Of a stretch of DNA of 64,000 nucleotides, positions 43,849 through 54,700 are shown piece after piece. The position numbers and the translations under genes are program-made. This DNA is from Glaciozyma antarctica PI12 (lineage: Eukaryota; Basidiomycota; Microbotryomycetes; Kriegeriales; Camptobasidiaceae): assembly GCA_002917775.1 (NCBI GenBank), contig KZ627161.1, forward strand, positions 1,632,305 through 1,696,304, written 5' to 3'. Position 1 is the first letter of the stretch, and the number at the start of each line of letters is the position of its first letter. The notes under the pieces were generated by a model, which did not search any database, had not been told where the DNA came from, and worked only from the letters and a program-made list of their open reading frames with translations.

Positions 43849-45147
43849 TTAAGACCACTGACGGGCGTTGGAGCGCTTCTGGACGACCTCGGGGGCGGGG
43901 ACGAAGGGAGAGTTGACGGTGGCCTTCTGGAGAGCGACCTCAGTCTGAGAGAGGACGCGACCGTTAAGGGACGAGCCGGTCTGGAGGGTGACGAAGCGCT
44001 GGGCGAGGAGGACACCCTCGAAGTGGGCTCCCTTTCCGACACTGCGAAGGGGATAAATACTCAAAGACGGCGAGGAACGAGGAAGAGAGACGTACCGGAC
44101 GTCGTCAGCGACCTGGATCGCGATGTTGGTGGAGTTGGCTCCGCCAGCGAGAGACTGCGAAAAACGAGTTAGCTGCGAAACGTCAACAGCGGAGAAGTAA
44201 ACGTACGAAAGCGACACCGTCGGCGAGGCTGAGACCTCCTCCAATCTGGAGAACCCAGGTGGCGTCGCCGCTGCGAGGAAGTCAAGTCAGCCCATGTCGC
44301 ACCGCAGAAAGCACGAAGGCAACGCACTTTCCCTCGAAGACGAGGTCAGTAGGAACCGAGACCGAGGACGACCACTTGTAGAGTCCTGTTTATAACCTCG
44401 TTAGCTGCCGCGCAACCAGAACTCGAGCCGAAAGCGAGCAAGCGACGTACCAGGAACGAGGGTCTGGTCCCTGAGCTCGCCAGCTCCAAGCTCGACGAAG
44501 TCGGGGTCGGTGAATCCGGCGGCCTGGTTGTCTATAGGAAAGGAAGCAAGGTGAGCTGTGTCGGCGAGGATTGGCTGGGAGACGTACAGGCAGTTCCGGC
44601 GTTGGCGACGGCGGCGGCGAGGTAGACCGGAGTACTGTGGTGGGTTCGGTGAGTGAGAGAACAGAGTTTCCGGAGAAAGATACGTACGGAGTGGAGTAGT
44701 CACCGGCGTAGATCAGGCCCGTAACTTGAGGAGAAGTCGCGTACGTGGTGCTAGAGTCTGTGAGAGACGTTAGCGACCGCTGCTCGGAGAAAACGCGACG
44801 TTGAAGCGAGCCTCGCCCGCACTCCCCCCTCCTCCGCCCCCACCCCGCCCAAAAAAGAGACTGCGTTGTACCTACCCTGGCTGAGACCGAAGCCAGTGAT
44901 GTCTGCATGGGAGATAGATCAGTTCGTCGTCCTGCGTGCGGTGAACGAAGCTCGACGTACAGGTGGCGGCGGCAGGCGACACTCCAATATCGCCAAGGAC
45001 AGCGGAGTCTGGTACACTGCTGATTCCAGCCTGGGCAAGGATCGCAAAGTTGCCCGCGACTCCGAGCTCGACGGAGAGGTCGCGCTGTCCGTTAACGAGG
45101 CCTCCGAGACCGGCGAGTCCGATGGTGATGATCGAGAGAAGGGACAT
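43849..45147 (-). CDS. secreted ice-binding protein, DUF3494 family (copy 2, LeIBP-like)
   Basis: ATG 45147 begins MSLLSIITIGLAGLGGLVNGQ, a signal peptide, then RDLSVELGVAGNFAILAQAG, ISSVPDSAVLGDIGVSPAAAT, SSTTYATSPQVTGLIYAGDY, ELGAGELRDQTLVPG, LYKWSSSVSVPTDLVFEGK, DATWVLQIGGGLSLADGV, AGGANSTNIAIQVADDV and VGKGAHFEGVLLAQRFVTLQ. It ends QKRSNARQWS at TAA 43849. From memory this is close, nearly residue for residue in several blocks, to LeIBP of the Arctic yeast Leucosporidium/Glaciozyma AY30, whose structure shows a right-handed beta-helix with a flat ice-binding side. About eight short introns. It lies 290 bases from the RER2 stop and is transcribed in the same direction. The family call is very sure; species kinship is inferred. 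Confidence 0.95.
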
Positions 45148-45436
45148 TTTTGAGGTAGGTGATAGAGGTTGAGAGGTTGAGAGGTGGGAGAGGTGGTGAA
45201 GGAGAGGGAGAGAGGGACGCAGGTCGGGATGGTTTTGCTGAGGGAATTATTCCGCGAAGGTGCAAGCAGTGACACACCAGCGAGCGAGCGCGCACTAGAA
45301 CTGTACGATTGGGTTTAAGCTACGCAGGCAACGCGGGAACATGGACGTCGTCGTGGCCGCGGACACGGCAGCGAGGATGTTGCGAAGGCCCGAAAGTCCG
45401 AAAGCGAGCATAAATAAAAGCAGTTAGAGTTTAAAG

Positions 45437-47143
45437 TCATTCCGAGCTAGAGAGAAAAGCCTTGGTTGCGACTTCGAGCTTGGCCACCCACGAACCCACA
45501 TGGGCACGTTTGGCGGGGTCGCCTGCTTGGTCATCCCCTGTTGCCACGGAGAGGAAGAAGCAGGAACGGGCAGAAACGGGTGTCCAGCTGGTCGCAGAGG
45601 CCGTGGTAATGTGTGGAGCAGGCAGGTGGTAGGGAACGAGACCCTGGCCGCGGAGGGAGAGAGCAGTGAAGCGAGCTACGCCGAGGGATGATCCACCTGC
45701 TCCGTTGAGCTCGACTGGCTGCAAGATACAGTACCGTGTCAGTCTTCCTGAGTGAGCTCCTGGGAGAGACGAGAGGACGCACGGAAGCGAGCGAATCTGA
45801 AGGAGCGGCGTCGAGAACGAGGCGCCGCCGCAGGTGCCACGTCGTCCTGCGTTTCCACTCTGTGGCATCGTTACAACAGTGCTACCCCTTCCGAGATCCT
45901 TCAGTGTACTGCGCTCAAGCCGAATCCTAGCTTCGAAGCGATCCTCGTCGCCCACACCTCGCCCTGATACGAAAGCAGCGGCGGGAGAACGTCGACGACG
46001 CCAATGTCGGGCCAATTTGGCGGGATAAAGTGAAGAACGGCATTCTCATTCGCCTGCGGTAGCTCGTCAGCGAAGAAATGTAGCGAAGCAGAGCGCGACG
46101 TACCTGCCACAGCAAAAAGTCGCTCAGACGACTAACGCCCGAAGTGCGGATGAGAATGTCGAGAGGTGGCGATGCGGAAGTGTAGAGGTTCGAAGAGAGC
46201 GTGTCTTCGGTGATGTCTCTGTGGGAGAAGAAGACCTTGTGTCAGGAGGACTCTGAAGCGCAGAGGTGGGCACGCACTCGGGTCGCAAGGAGCCGGTCTC
46301 GCAAGATTCGACCGTTCGCTTGATCGCAGTAGCCATTTCCTCCTGCGATGTATAAGGACAGCAGAAATTGAGGATTCCCCTGGTGCAGCAATACACATCA
46401 GCGTAGTCCGCAGATCCTCCCTCTCCCAGACGAACCTCGAATTGTTGGCGGTGAGAGCTTCGGCGCGCGCACACGCTTCTTGCACGTCAGGAGGTAGAAG
46501 ATCCCGCCTTCCTAGTATTCGAATCTGGACTCCATGCCGGTCGAGCAGATCGCTACACGGATTCGCAAGACGAGAGGGAATCAGCTTCGCTCGACCCGTT
46601 CCCTCCCTCCAAGAGCTCACCCTTTCTCGCAGATTTCCACGAGCCTGACCCTCGCCATGTCCATCAATGCCTCCACCTCCTTTGGGTCGCGGTTGAAGTT
46701 CTCAATCGAGAAAGCGTAAACAGTGACGTGCGGGATGTCGAGCTTAAGGAAGAAGGAGAGCACGCGCTTGAGAGCTTCGAATCCCTCTTCGTGGCCTGCA
46801 GCAGCAAAGCGCACAGTTAGCTAGCTTCCTTGCAGCCTCCGTCCCCGCCTGGTCCTGCTTCTGAGCTGAAGCAGGAAAGACGCGAACACGCACCCACGCG
46901 AACTGGCTCTCCCTTCCTCCTGGCAAAGCGGCGATTCCCGTCCATGATGAAGGCGACATGTTGCGGTCGAGGGCCCAGTCGGAGAGCTTGTATCAAGAGA
47001 GAGCGAAGGGGAGGATGGAGAGCGCGTGGGAGCCAGGCGAGGACGGAGGAGAGGGGCAGGTGCGAGTCGGGAGGGTTGGCTGAGGCGACCTCTTGAGTTG
47101 GCTGTATCAATCCCAAGCTGAGCAGACTCCAGAGCGAGGGCAT
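45437..47143 (-). CDS. RER2: RER2-type cis-prenyltransferase (dehydrodolichyl diphosphate synthase)
   Basis: This enzyme elongates farnesyl diphosphate with isopentenyl units at the ER to make dolichol for glycosylation. From ATG 47143 ([14 protein letters not shown]) the motifs are [17 protein letters not shown] (catalytic Asp), [75 protein letters not shown] and [19 protein letters not shown], with the RTSG diphosphate site. The core ends at SKLGFGLSA. An in-frame stop follows at 45901, but two GT-AG introns (about 45846-45897 and 45722-45786) join in frame to [18 protein letters not shown] and [17 protein letters not shown], ending at TGA 45437. The extended form is preferred with reservation; the alternative end is 45901. 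Confidence 0.85.
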
Positions 47144-47317
47144 CACTTGCCTGCTCGGTGTTTGTCGAGCTGGGGAGGAGGAAGAGCTTCTGGTGCGTTC
47201 GAGCTGTTCCTGCTCTCCTTCCTTCCGCAACCAGCTCCCCTCCAGCTCCCACTTCACCACAAGCCAGCACACTCACCAGCACATCCAGCGCCACCGCACT
47301 TACCCTCGACAGCAAGC

Positions 47318-48061
47318 ATGGATCTCCAGAACGACATCCTCTCCGACCTTGGTGGAAGCGCTCCTACGTCGATTCCCGCCAGCTTTGACGCCGCCACTGC
47401 GCCCAACGACGAGTCGGTACGTTCGCATCCATCGGAATAGGCACACACGCAGCTCGGTGCTGACCCTACTCCCGCACGCCCGCAGATTGAGCAGCAGTTC
47501 GCCGTCGTCTGCATGGAGCAAGCAGAGACGTACTGGAACCTCATCACCAAGATCAAGCCTTCGACTCTCCACCGCCTGACCAAGTACGCTATATTCTTTC
47601 CAAGCGTGCTTGACGAGCTCAGCTAACGCGAGGACCAGGTGGGACTCGGAGATCCTCGAGGCGTTCGAGGAGCACTTTCCTGAGATCACGGGCGACGAGC
47701 AGCGGCTAAAGGTCATTGACGAGGACGCGATGAAGTCTGCGGATGGCAAGGCGCGCTGGAGGGCCTTTATGACGCCGTTCGAGAAGCTCGGTAGGTCGAT
47801 TTCGGTGTCTGATGGAGGCTTGCTCACCTCGACTCTTTCTCCCGGCGCAGTGGACGACTACAACTTTGGAACGCTCTTGCGAAAGGACTGCGAGGGAGAC
47901 TACTCGGAGGAGAACTCTATCTTTGGTGAGTCGAGCTATTGGGAGAGGGAGGAGCGTAGCTGACTTTGGCGCTCGCAGCCCTCCGCCTGCAGTTCTACGC
48001 GTTTGAGATTGCCCGCAACAGGCGCGGCCTGAACGACGCGGCTTGGGAGAAGGCGCAATAA
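47318..48061 (+). CDS. PBDC1: PBDC1 / YPL225W family protein (eEF1A chaperone)
   Basis: This is a small cytosolic protein, reported in yeast (YPL225W, Chp1) to help newly made eEF1A fold. ATG 47318 reads MDLQNDILSDLGGSAPTSIP, then the family core IEQQFAVVCMEQAETYWNLI, WDSEILEAFEEHFPEI, KARWRAFMTPFEKLVDDYNFGTLLR and ALRLQFYAFEIARNRRGLNDAAW, ending at TAA 48061. Five exons; the product is about 160 residues, normal for the family. It shares a 174-base promoter with RER2. Identification is firm from the DYNFGTLLR and LQFYAFEIARNR motifs; the chaperone role is known for the family and is assumed here. Confidence 0.9.
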
Positions 48062-48195
48062 GCGGGAGGGAAGGCTACGTTGTACATTGGAACGTTTGTG
48101 CGGAGCGAGGAGGAAATAGGACGAGATTTCTGAAGACTCCTGGGGTGCATTGTCCGATTCTATGATGGAGACGCGCGCGTACGGAGGACGTAGGA

Positions 48196-49882
48196 CTATC
48201 GATCACGGCGTCCTCCGTTGCTGCTGCCCTTCAACTCCTCGTCCTCTTCGGCGAGCAGGCGTCGTTCGAGCTCAAGCTGTCCTGATGCTTCTGGCGAGAG
48301 ACGTCAGCATTCCCAGCCGTCAAGCGCTCCCTTGAAGGAGAAGAGACGAACGAACCGGCTTGCTTCCTTTTCTGCTCGTTGATCTTGGCCTTGGCGTCCG
48401 TGTACAGAAGGCCAGCGAGGAATCCGAGAGTGATGGCTGAGACGCTCTTGAGAGTGACCGGGTCGGCGAAGAAGAGCATGCCCGACACGGCGACGGGGAG
48501 CTTGTTGAGTGCTCCGACCATGCTGTGGATGAGAACGTCAGAGATTTGGGCCTGTATGGAAGCGAAAGACGAACCTGTAGGTCGTAGACGACGTAACGCG
48601 AATGCACCAGGCAGTGGCGTACGAGATGAACACGGCGATTCCTCCCGAGAAGATCATGGCGCTGATGAGGAACGTTCTTGACTCGGCAGGGCTGGGGAGA
48701 GAACGGGCGCGTTAGCCTCACCGCTGAAAGCTCTCGCCGGGACGTCAACTCACAAGTTCTTAGAGAAGTTGTCGGCGGTCCAGCCTTCAGTAACGATCGA
48801 CATGAAGAGAAGGATAGGGATGGAGATGATGTTGTTGTACGCCATCGTGTCCCAGTCCTTGAATCCTGTCGCCTTGATTCGAACCCGCATGGTGAGAATC
48901 TGGAGTCCACGAGAGTCAGCTGAGAAAACTCCGTCGAACCTGGGTAGAACGTACATATCCCGCACTCGCCAAGCAGTTGATCAGGACCCAGAGGTACCCG
49001 ACGTTGGTGTCGTTGCTCACGCGACCGCCGGTGAGCTCAGGAAGCGTCGCCGCGTGCGAGAAGAAGGCGCTGATGTTGGAGCTGGCAGCGATAAGCGACG
49101 AGCAGACCTGTTGGCACGAAATTAGCTTCCTCGCCGTAGGAACTGAGCAAGCTGGTCGCACCATGAGGAAGAAGGCCGTCAATTCAGGGCGCGTCACGGC
49201 GCCTCCAAACCACAGGACCTCTCCGTAGGCGATGAGGATAACTACGAGGGGGTCTTCATCAGCTTGAGAGACGTGTAGAGGTAAGGCTGCGCGTACTCGT
49301 CAGGTTCTTGAAGATGGTGTACCTGCACGCGCCAGATTAGCGCCAGTTGTACGGAGGAGACAGTAACGACGTACACAGGGATACTGAGGTACTGCAAGCT
49401 CTTGCTTCCGGTGTACATCACCGTCACTAGTCCCAACGAGATAGGGCTCCACCGGTACGCCTCTCCCCAGTCGAAAGGTCGGAAATCAATGAGCTGGGTA
49501 GACAGGGATCAGCTTTCAGCGTCGCGTTCGTGCACGCGTAGGAGAGAACGTACACCCATCCTCTTGGCCACGCTCACCACCGCAGAGCAGACGATGGCTT
49601 GGACGGAAAGGAGGAGGAAGTTCATGCTGAACTGGCTTCCCGACACGATGTACTGCGAACCAACGTGGTCAGTCCCTGCAGCTACTCGTTGCCCCCCAGT
49701 ACCACTCGTACTGCAAGCCGTTCCACTGCTGTTTACTGGCTCCCAGCATCTCTGCTCACCTTGTTCATCACCGTCATTGAAATTGAGCAAACGCAAACCG
49801 CAAGGATACTGGGCAACGCGGGATTGGCGAGGAGGCCAGCAACAAAGCCTTTCTTCGCCGGGCCATCTGGAAGTCCTGACAT
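48196..49882 (-). CDS. VRG4: Golgi GDP-mannose transporter (VRG4/GMT family)
   Basis: This ten-helix nucleotide-sugar transporter supplies GDP-mannose to Golgi mannosyltransferases in exchange for GMP. From ATG 49882 ([16 protein letters not shown]) come the helices [99 protein letters not shown] and the substrate motif [16 protein letters not shown]. The charged tail, [22 protein letters not shown], ends at TAG 48196 after a last intron. About ten introns; length, about 390 residues, is usual. Capsules and wall mannans of basidiomycetes depend on this supply. It lies between PBDC1 (convergent) and the SET gene (divergent). Confidence 0.9.
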
Positions 49883-50158
49883 TGCGTGGGTGTTGGAGCG
49901 GGAGCGAGAGGGGGGAGGACGGAGGAGTTGCAGAGATTCGAGGACGTGACGAGGCGACGTGATGAAAGAGGCAGGCGAGGAGGGGAGAGGAGGGCGCCGC
50001 GGGGAAGGAGCGTGTCGGCTAAGTCTGGCGGTGTAGACTGCCTGGTAGCGGGCAAGTCGAGGCTCGGGGAGCGAGGGAGGAGGGAGACCAGCAACACCCG
50101 CCGCCGGACGAGCTCGAAGCTCGAAGTCGACGACGATCCTCTCTTTGCCCCCTCGACT

Positions 50159-51701
50159 ATGCTCAGCGACTGGTTTGCTTCGCAAGGAGTTAAACTAGAC
50201 TCAAGACTCGAGATCTTAACCGACCAGGGCGCTCATAGCGTGCGCGCCAACCAGCCAATTCCTCAAGGCTGCGTCGGTGCGTTCCATCTCCTCCTGCTCG
50301 AGCTCTGTAGGCTTACTCGCCAGACTCACAGTGGCAACGACACCCAAATTAGCTGTGCTATCACCACGCAACGCGGCCTGCTCTCTGCGCGTCGACCAGC
50401 TTCTCCCTCGCCACCTTCCTCCCTCCCTCCTCCTCTCCATCTGCCTGCTGCACGAAGTCCTCATTGGCACAGGATCAAGATGGGCTCCCTACCTCCGCAG
50501 CCTCCCTAGGAACGCTGTCGGTGTAGCCGCTTTGTGGGACAGGGAGAGCTCGGCGCGCCGCTGGGCACGAGGAACGGAACTCGCTACCGTCCTTCGCGAG
50601 CTTGGAATCGACAAGGTGAGGCAGAGTCTCTGCTGGTGTCTTCAGAACCTGCTAATACACTTGCCCTGCAGGATTCTCTCTCTTTCCTCTACGCGACGAC
50701 TGTCCTCCCCTTCCTCTTCCCGCCCTCTTCACATTCTGCCCCCTACTCCCTTCCTCCAACATTGGATCTCTTCCTCTGGTCCTACTCGATCGTCTCAAGT
50801 CGAGCCTTCCAAGTCGATAACTATCATTTCCTCTCCCTCGTCCCTCTCGCCGACCTCTTCAACCATTCCGACGAACACGACGTTCATTTCGAATCCGACA
50901 CCTCCGTCTGCGCAACCTGCGGCTCGTTCGACGAGTGCACGCATGATGCTGGCGCTGGATCGGGTCGGGAAAGAAAGGCGGACGACTACATTTGCGACAT
51001 TGTTACCAACTCGGACGTCGCAGCGGGGCAGGAGGTCTTCAACACGTACGGACCCCTTTCAAACGCCCGCCTTCTCGCCTGCTACGGGTTCGCGCTCGAA
51101 GCCAACGCTTACGAGACGTGCTCCTTCTCGTTCGAGGAGGTCGTCTCTCTGGCCTCGCTCGACGTCACGCTCGAAGACTGGAGCTCGACCCTTCAGCACT
51201 GGCATTCGAGGAACCTCGCTTCACCCGCCGAACCGACCCCCCTCCTCGTCGCAGACGCTACCGGCGGCCTCTTCTTCGACGCAGAAGCAAGGACCTCAGT
51301 CGGCCTTTGGCTCCTCCTCGCTCTCGGCCATCTTCCAGACCTCCCCAAGGACGTCGAAAGGAGGTGCGAAAGTCTCCTGCGAATCCAAGCGGAAGGCTCG
51401 CCAGCAGACGAGGAGGAGCCGCAGGAGGGAAGGCGATCCGTCGAAACCGACGCCTTCGGGGTCATTGCAACTGCGGTCGTCGCTCTCGCTAGGCATCGCC
51501 TCCAGGCGGGGCACGAGCCCCAGCGAAGCGGCGCCGAGGTCCTCGAGCTTGCTGAGGTGCGTACTCCTCCCCCAAGCTGTCTTGGTAGATGCTGATGGAA
51601 CTCGAATGCAGGAGGAAGAAGATGGTCCTACTCGCGCCGCGATGGAGTTCGCTGCAGGCGAGAGGTTGTTGCTCGAATGCGTCGTCGACGGGTGGTCTTA
51701 A
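50159..51701 (+). CDS. SET-domain protein lysine methyltransferase (SETD6/RKM-like)
   Basis: ATG 50159 begins MLSDWFASQGVKLDSRLEI, then TDQGAHSVRANQPIPQG, the usual start of SET domains of the Rubisco-methyltransferase-like class. The insert (iSET) contains SRWAPYLRSLP and LWDRESSARRWARGTELATVL. The SET core returns with SRAFQVDNYHFLSLVPLADLFNHSDEHDVHFES and ends with GQEVFNTYGPLSNARLLACYGFALEAN, so the NH and GPLSN-Y catalytic elements are present. An extra loop, CATCGSFDECTH, sits just after the NHS motif and has Cys/His spacing that could bind metal. Four exons. The substrate, possibly a ribosomal protein or translation factor as for Rkm enzymes, is inference. Confidence 0.88.
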
Positions 51702-51779
51702 TTTTGAACGATATCACGAGGGGTAATTGCACGCGTACTGAAGGGTTTTATTAAGAGGGTGTACACATCCTGTAAAATG

Positions 51780-54700
51780 CTATTGAGGAGAGGAAGAGGA
51801 AGCAAAAGTGGCGCCAGGCCGAGGAGAGGCAGGGAGTCCCGGGCTGCGAGGGCCCGGGAAGGGCTGGAGGGTTGGTGTCGGTGTACGCGGCGTGGCCGCG
51901 TTTGAATCGATGGGAGGCGCTCCGGGAGTGGAGGGGAAAGCGAGGTAGGAGGTTGGGACGTCGTCGTCCTCGTCGTGGTCCTCGAGAGCGTCTTCTGCTG
52001 CCGAATCGCTCGCCGTACTCTCGTCCTCGTCCGCTTGCTCTACAGCCGAGCGAGTTAGCTCTGAGATCCCCCACACCGTCTCAAAGACACCCTACCATTC
52101 AGCTTTCGCATCCCCTCGTGCTCCATAAGATTCGCGCCCGAATCAGCATATACGGCCGAGTTCGGTCGAGGTCGATTCGCAGAAGGCTGGGTGCTGGCCG
52201 TAACCTCGGTCGAATCCAACCCCGTATCTTCCACCATGATCGGACGTGAAAGTCCGGTCGACTTTTCGACGGCAAAGACGAGCTGTGGAAGAGCTCGTGA
52301 GCAAAGCCGAAAGTAAACGCCGACGTGAGACTCACGTCGAATTCGGCGAGGAACAGACTGAATAAAGGAGCCTGCAAGGGGGAGAAACGACGTTAGATGA
52401 GGTATTCCGTCAAAGAACGGGAGACTTACGGGAATGGCGAGAGTGGGGGAGAACACGATGCCGAGGTTCCTCAGTCCCATCTTGGATACTTCGGCGTTCT
52501 GCGCGATAACACACAGGTCTATCACAGCGATGGGTTAGCGACCAGAGCTAGCTTCAATTCTGGAGAAGTCAACTCACGGGCGAAGCTGCAGGCGAGTGGA
52601 AGAACGTCAGCAAGCTCACGCGAGAGTCAAGACTGAAGTCGCCTACAAAAACCGTAAGAGGGTGTAAATGGTCAATGGGAAGCATTGAGACGAGCCTCCC
52701 AAGGGCATTGACACGATCTTTGCGATCGCGAAGATCTGTATCGCATCGCGCGAGTAAGTCCCCTGCCTTCTCCGCAGACGAGCGAAGCACGTACCGATGA
52801 CCTGGATGAACTCTGGATGCAGCTCGCGCGTGAGAAGGTGGACAGGAAGCTCCCGGAGGTAGGTTTTGAGGAGTCCAGCGATGGCGTGCGTGTCGTACGG
52901 CGCGGGGCTGGCGAGCAGGTTAACGTCGCCCTCTGGAAGAGCCGTCAGCGAGCCGTCGAGCGGAAGAACGTGCTTGGAGCGCACCTGTGTTGAAGCGATC
53001 TTTGAGAGCCTGAGTTGGAATGCACAATTAGCGAGCGTTGGGACGGCAGCGACGAGGACTGACCCGAATAACGTTCGCACTTCCGCTGAGGCGAAAGATG
53101 CCTTCCTCGCTCTCCGCATTCTGCAGGGAGGACGATGAGCGCGATTCGACAGGAAGAGCAGCAGCGGAGCGTACCTTGGCCTCTAGCCACTCGATCGAGC
53201 GATAGACGATCGCTGGAAGCTCGAGCCCAGGTCGAATTCGCGAAATGGCGACAGCCTCCTTCAGAGGCACGCCGAAGACTGGTCGCGATGGTGGCTGAGC
53301 AGCGGGCTGCGCTTGCTTGTCTCCTGCTCCTGCAAAAGAGGTCGTCAGCGGGCGCAGAGAGGGGCTATGCCGACAACGAACCAGCTCCTCGTCCAGCAAA
53401 GTTCCAGAACGACTTGGTCTTGCGTCGGTCCGCCTTCTTGAACTCGTATCCCGTCGGGAGAGGTGCGGCGTTCATCGGTCCCGAGACGTTGCTAGCGAGG
53501 AGTTTCGAAGGGGGAGGAGCTTCGCCTCGACGATCCGGTGTCGAAGGTCGCTCTGCGTTGGAGGACGTCTTGTGGTTCCGTTCGTCGTCCCGCCGCGTCG
53601 GCTGCAGTCTCGAGCTCGACCGTTCCCGCATGTCGGCATGCTGGCCGAGCTCCGAAGCTGAGCGCTTTCCTTGATCGCTTGCTGATCTGGCCATGTTGTC
53701 GAGGCTGTTGGGGAGGGAAGTCGAAGGCGGGAGGTCGGTACTTGCTGACCGCTTCGGGAGAAATCTTGAGTCGACCTCGACGAGATTCGACGCGACGGAA
53801 CCGAAAGAGTGCTCGCGTCGATGCTGGTTACGAACATCCTCTGATAGCGGACCGTCGGCAGCGGGACCGCCAGCTGGAATCCGCTCGTGGTCGAAGCTGG
53901 AGCTGCCAACCGATCGCTGAGGACCTCTGGCGCTCTGGACGCTGGTGAGAGCGACGACCCAGCCGTCGCGCTCTTCGTCGTTCTCGGCGCAGAGGATGTG
54001 GTCGGCTTCTTGCTCCTTGTCGTCCTTCTTGCTCGTGCGGATGAGGAACGCGTGGAGGTAGGCGTCGTCCCCGGCGACAGCGGTTTGAGAGGACTGCCTC
54101 CCAATCGCAGCATGCTGGATGTTGATCTCCCCGAACTTGCTTCCACCCCGCTGGAGGACATGCAGACGTCAGCGAGGAGGAGATTGAGAGAGCAGCTGTT
54201 CGTCGTACAGCGTCATAATACGACAAGACACCATGCGCGAGAACGTAGTACCGTTTCTAAAGCGTCGTTTCAGGCTCAGTTTATGGCTCGCGCAGGACGG
54301 AGGAGGATTGAACTAACCTGCCAGCCACCAAAGTTGCGACCTCGCTTCGTCAACCAGCCCTCCATACTCCCGGAAGACGCAGGCGGAGGCGGGGCTTCCT
54401 GAACGACGCCCGTGTTGAAGAAGCTGCAGACGGCTGATCGATCGCGGAGAGGGATGATGATGACGGTTTGGAGGTATCGCTCGAGGACCGCCTGCATAGA
54501 GTCGTTAGCGATTGTCGAGGAGCGGCGGGACCAAAAACGCTGCTTGCCTTGCGCTGGTCAGACTTGTGCGGCGCATGGTCCTTGAAGAGGCTCTTGTCGG
54601 GAAGAGATCCAATCCCTTTGGTCTCCTGCTTCGAAGTTTTTGCCTTGACGGCCGCGTCGAGTCCGAGAACCTCGCTGTAACTCTTCTCGACGCGCCATCC

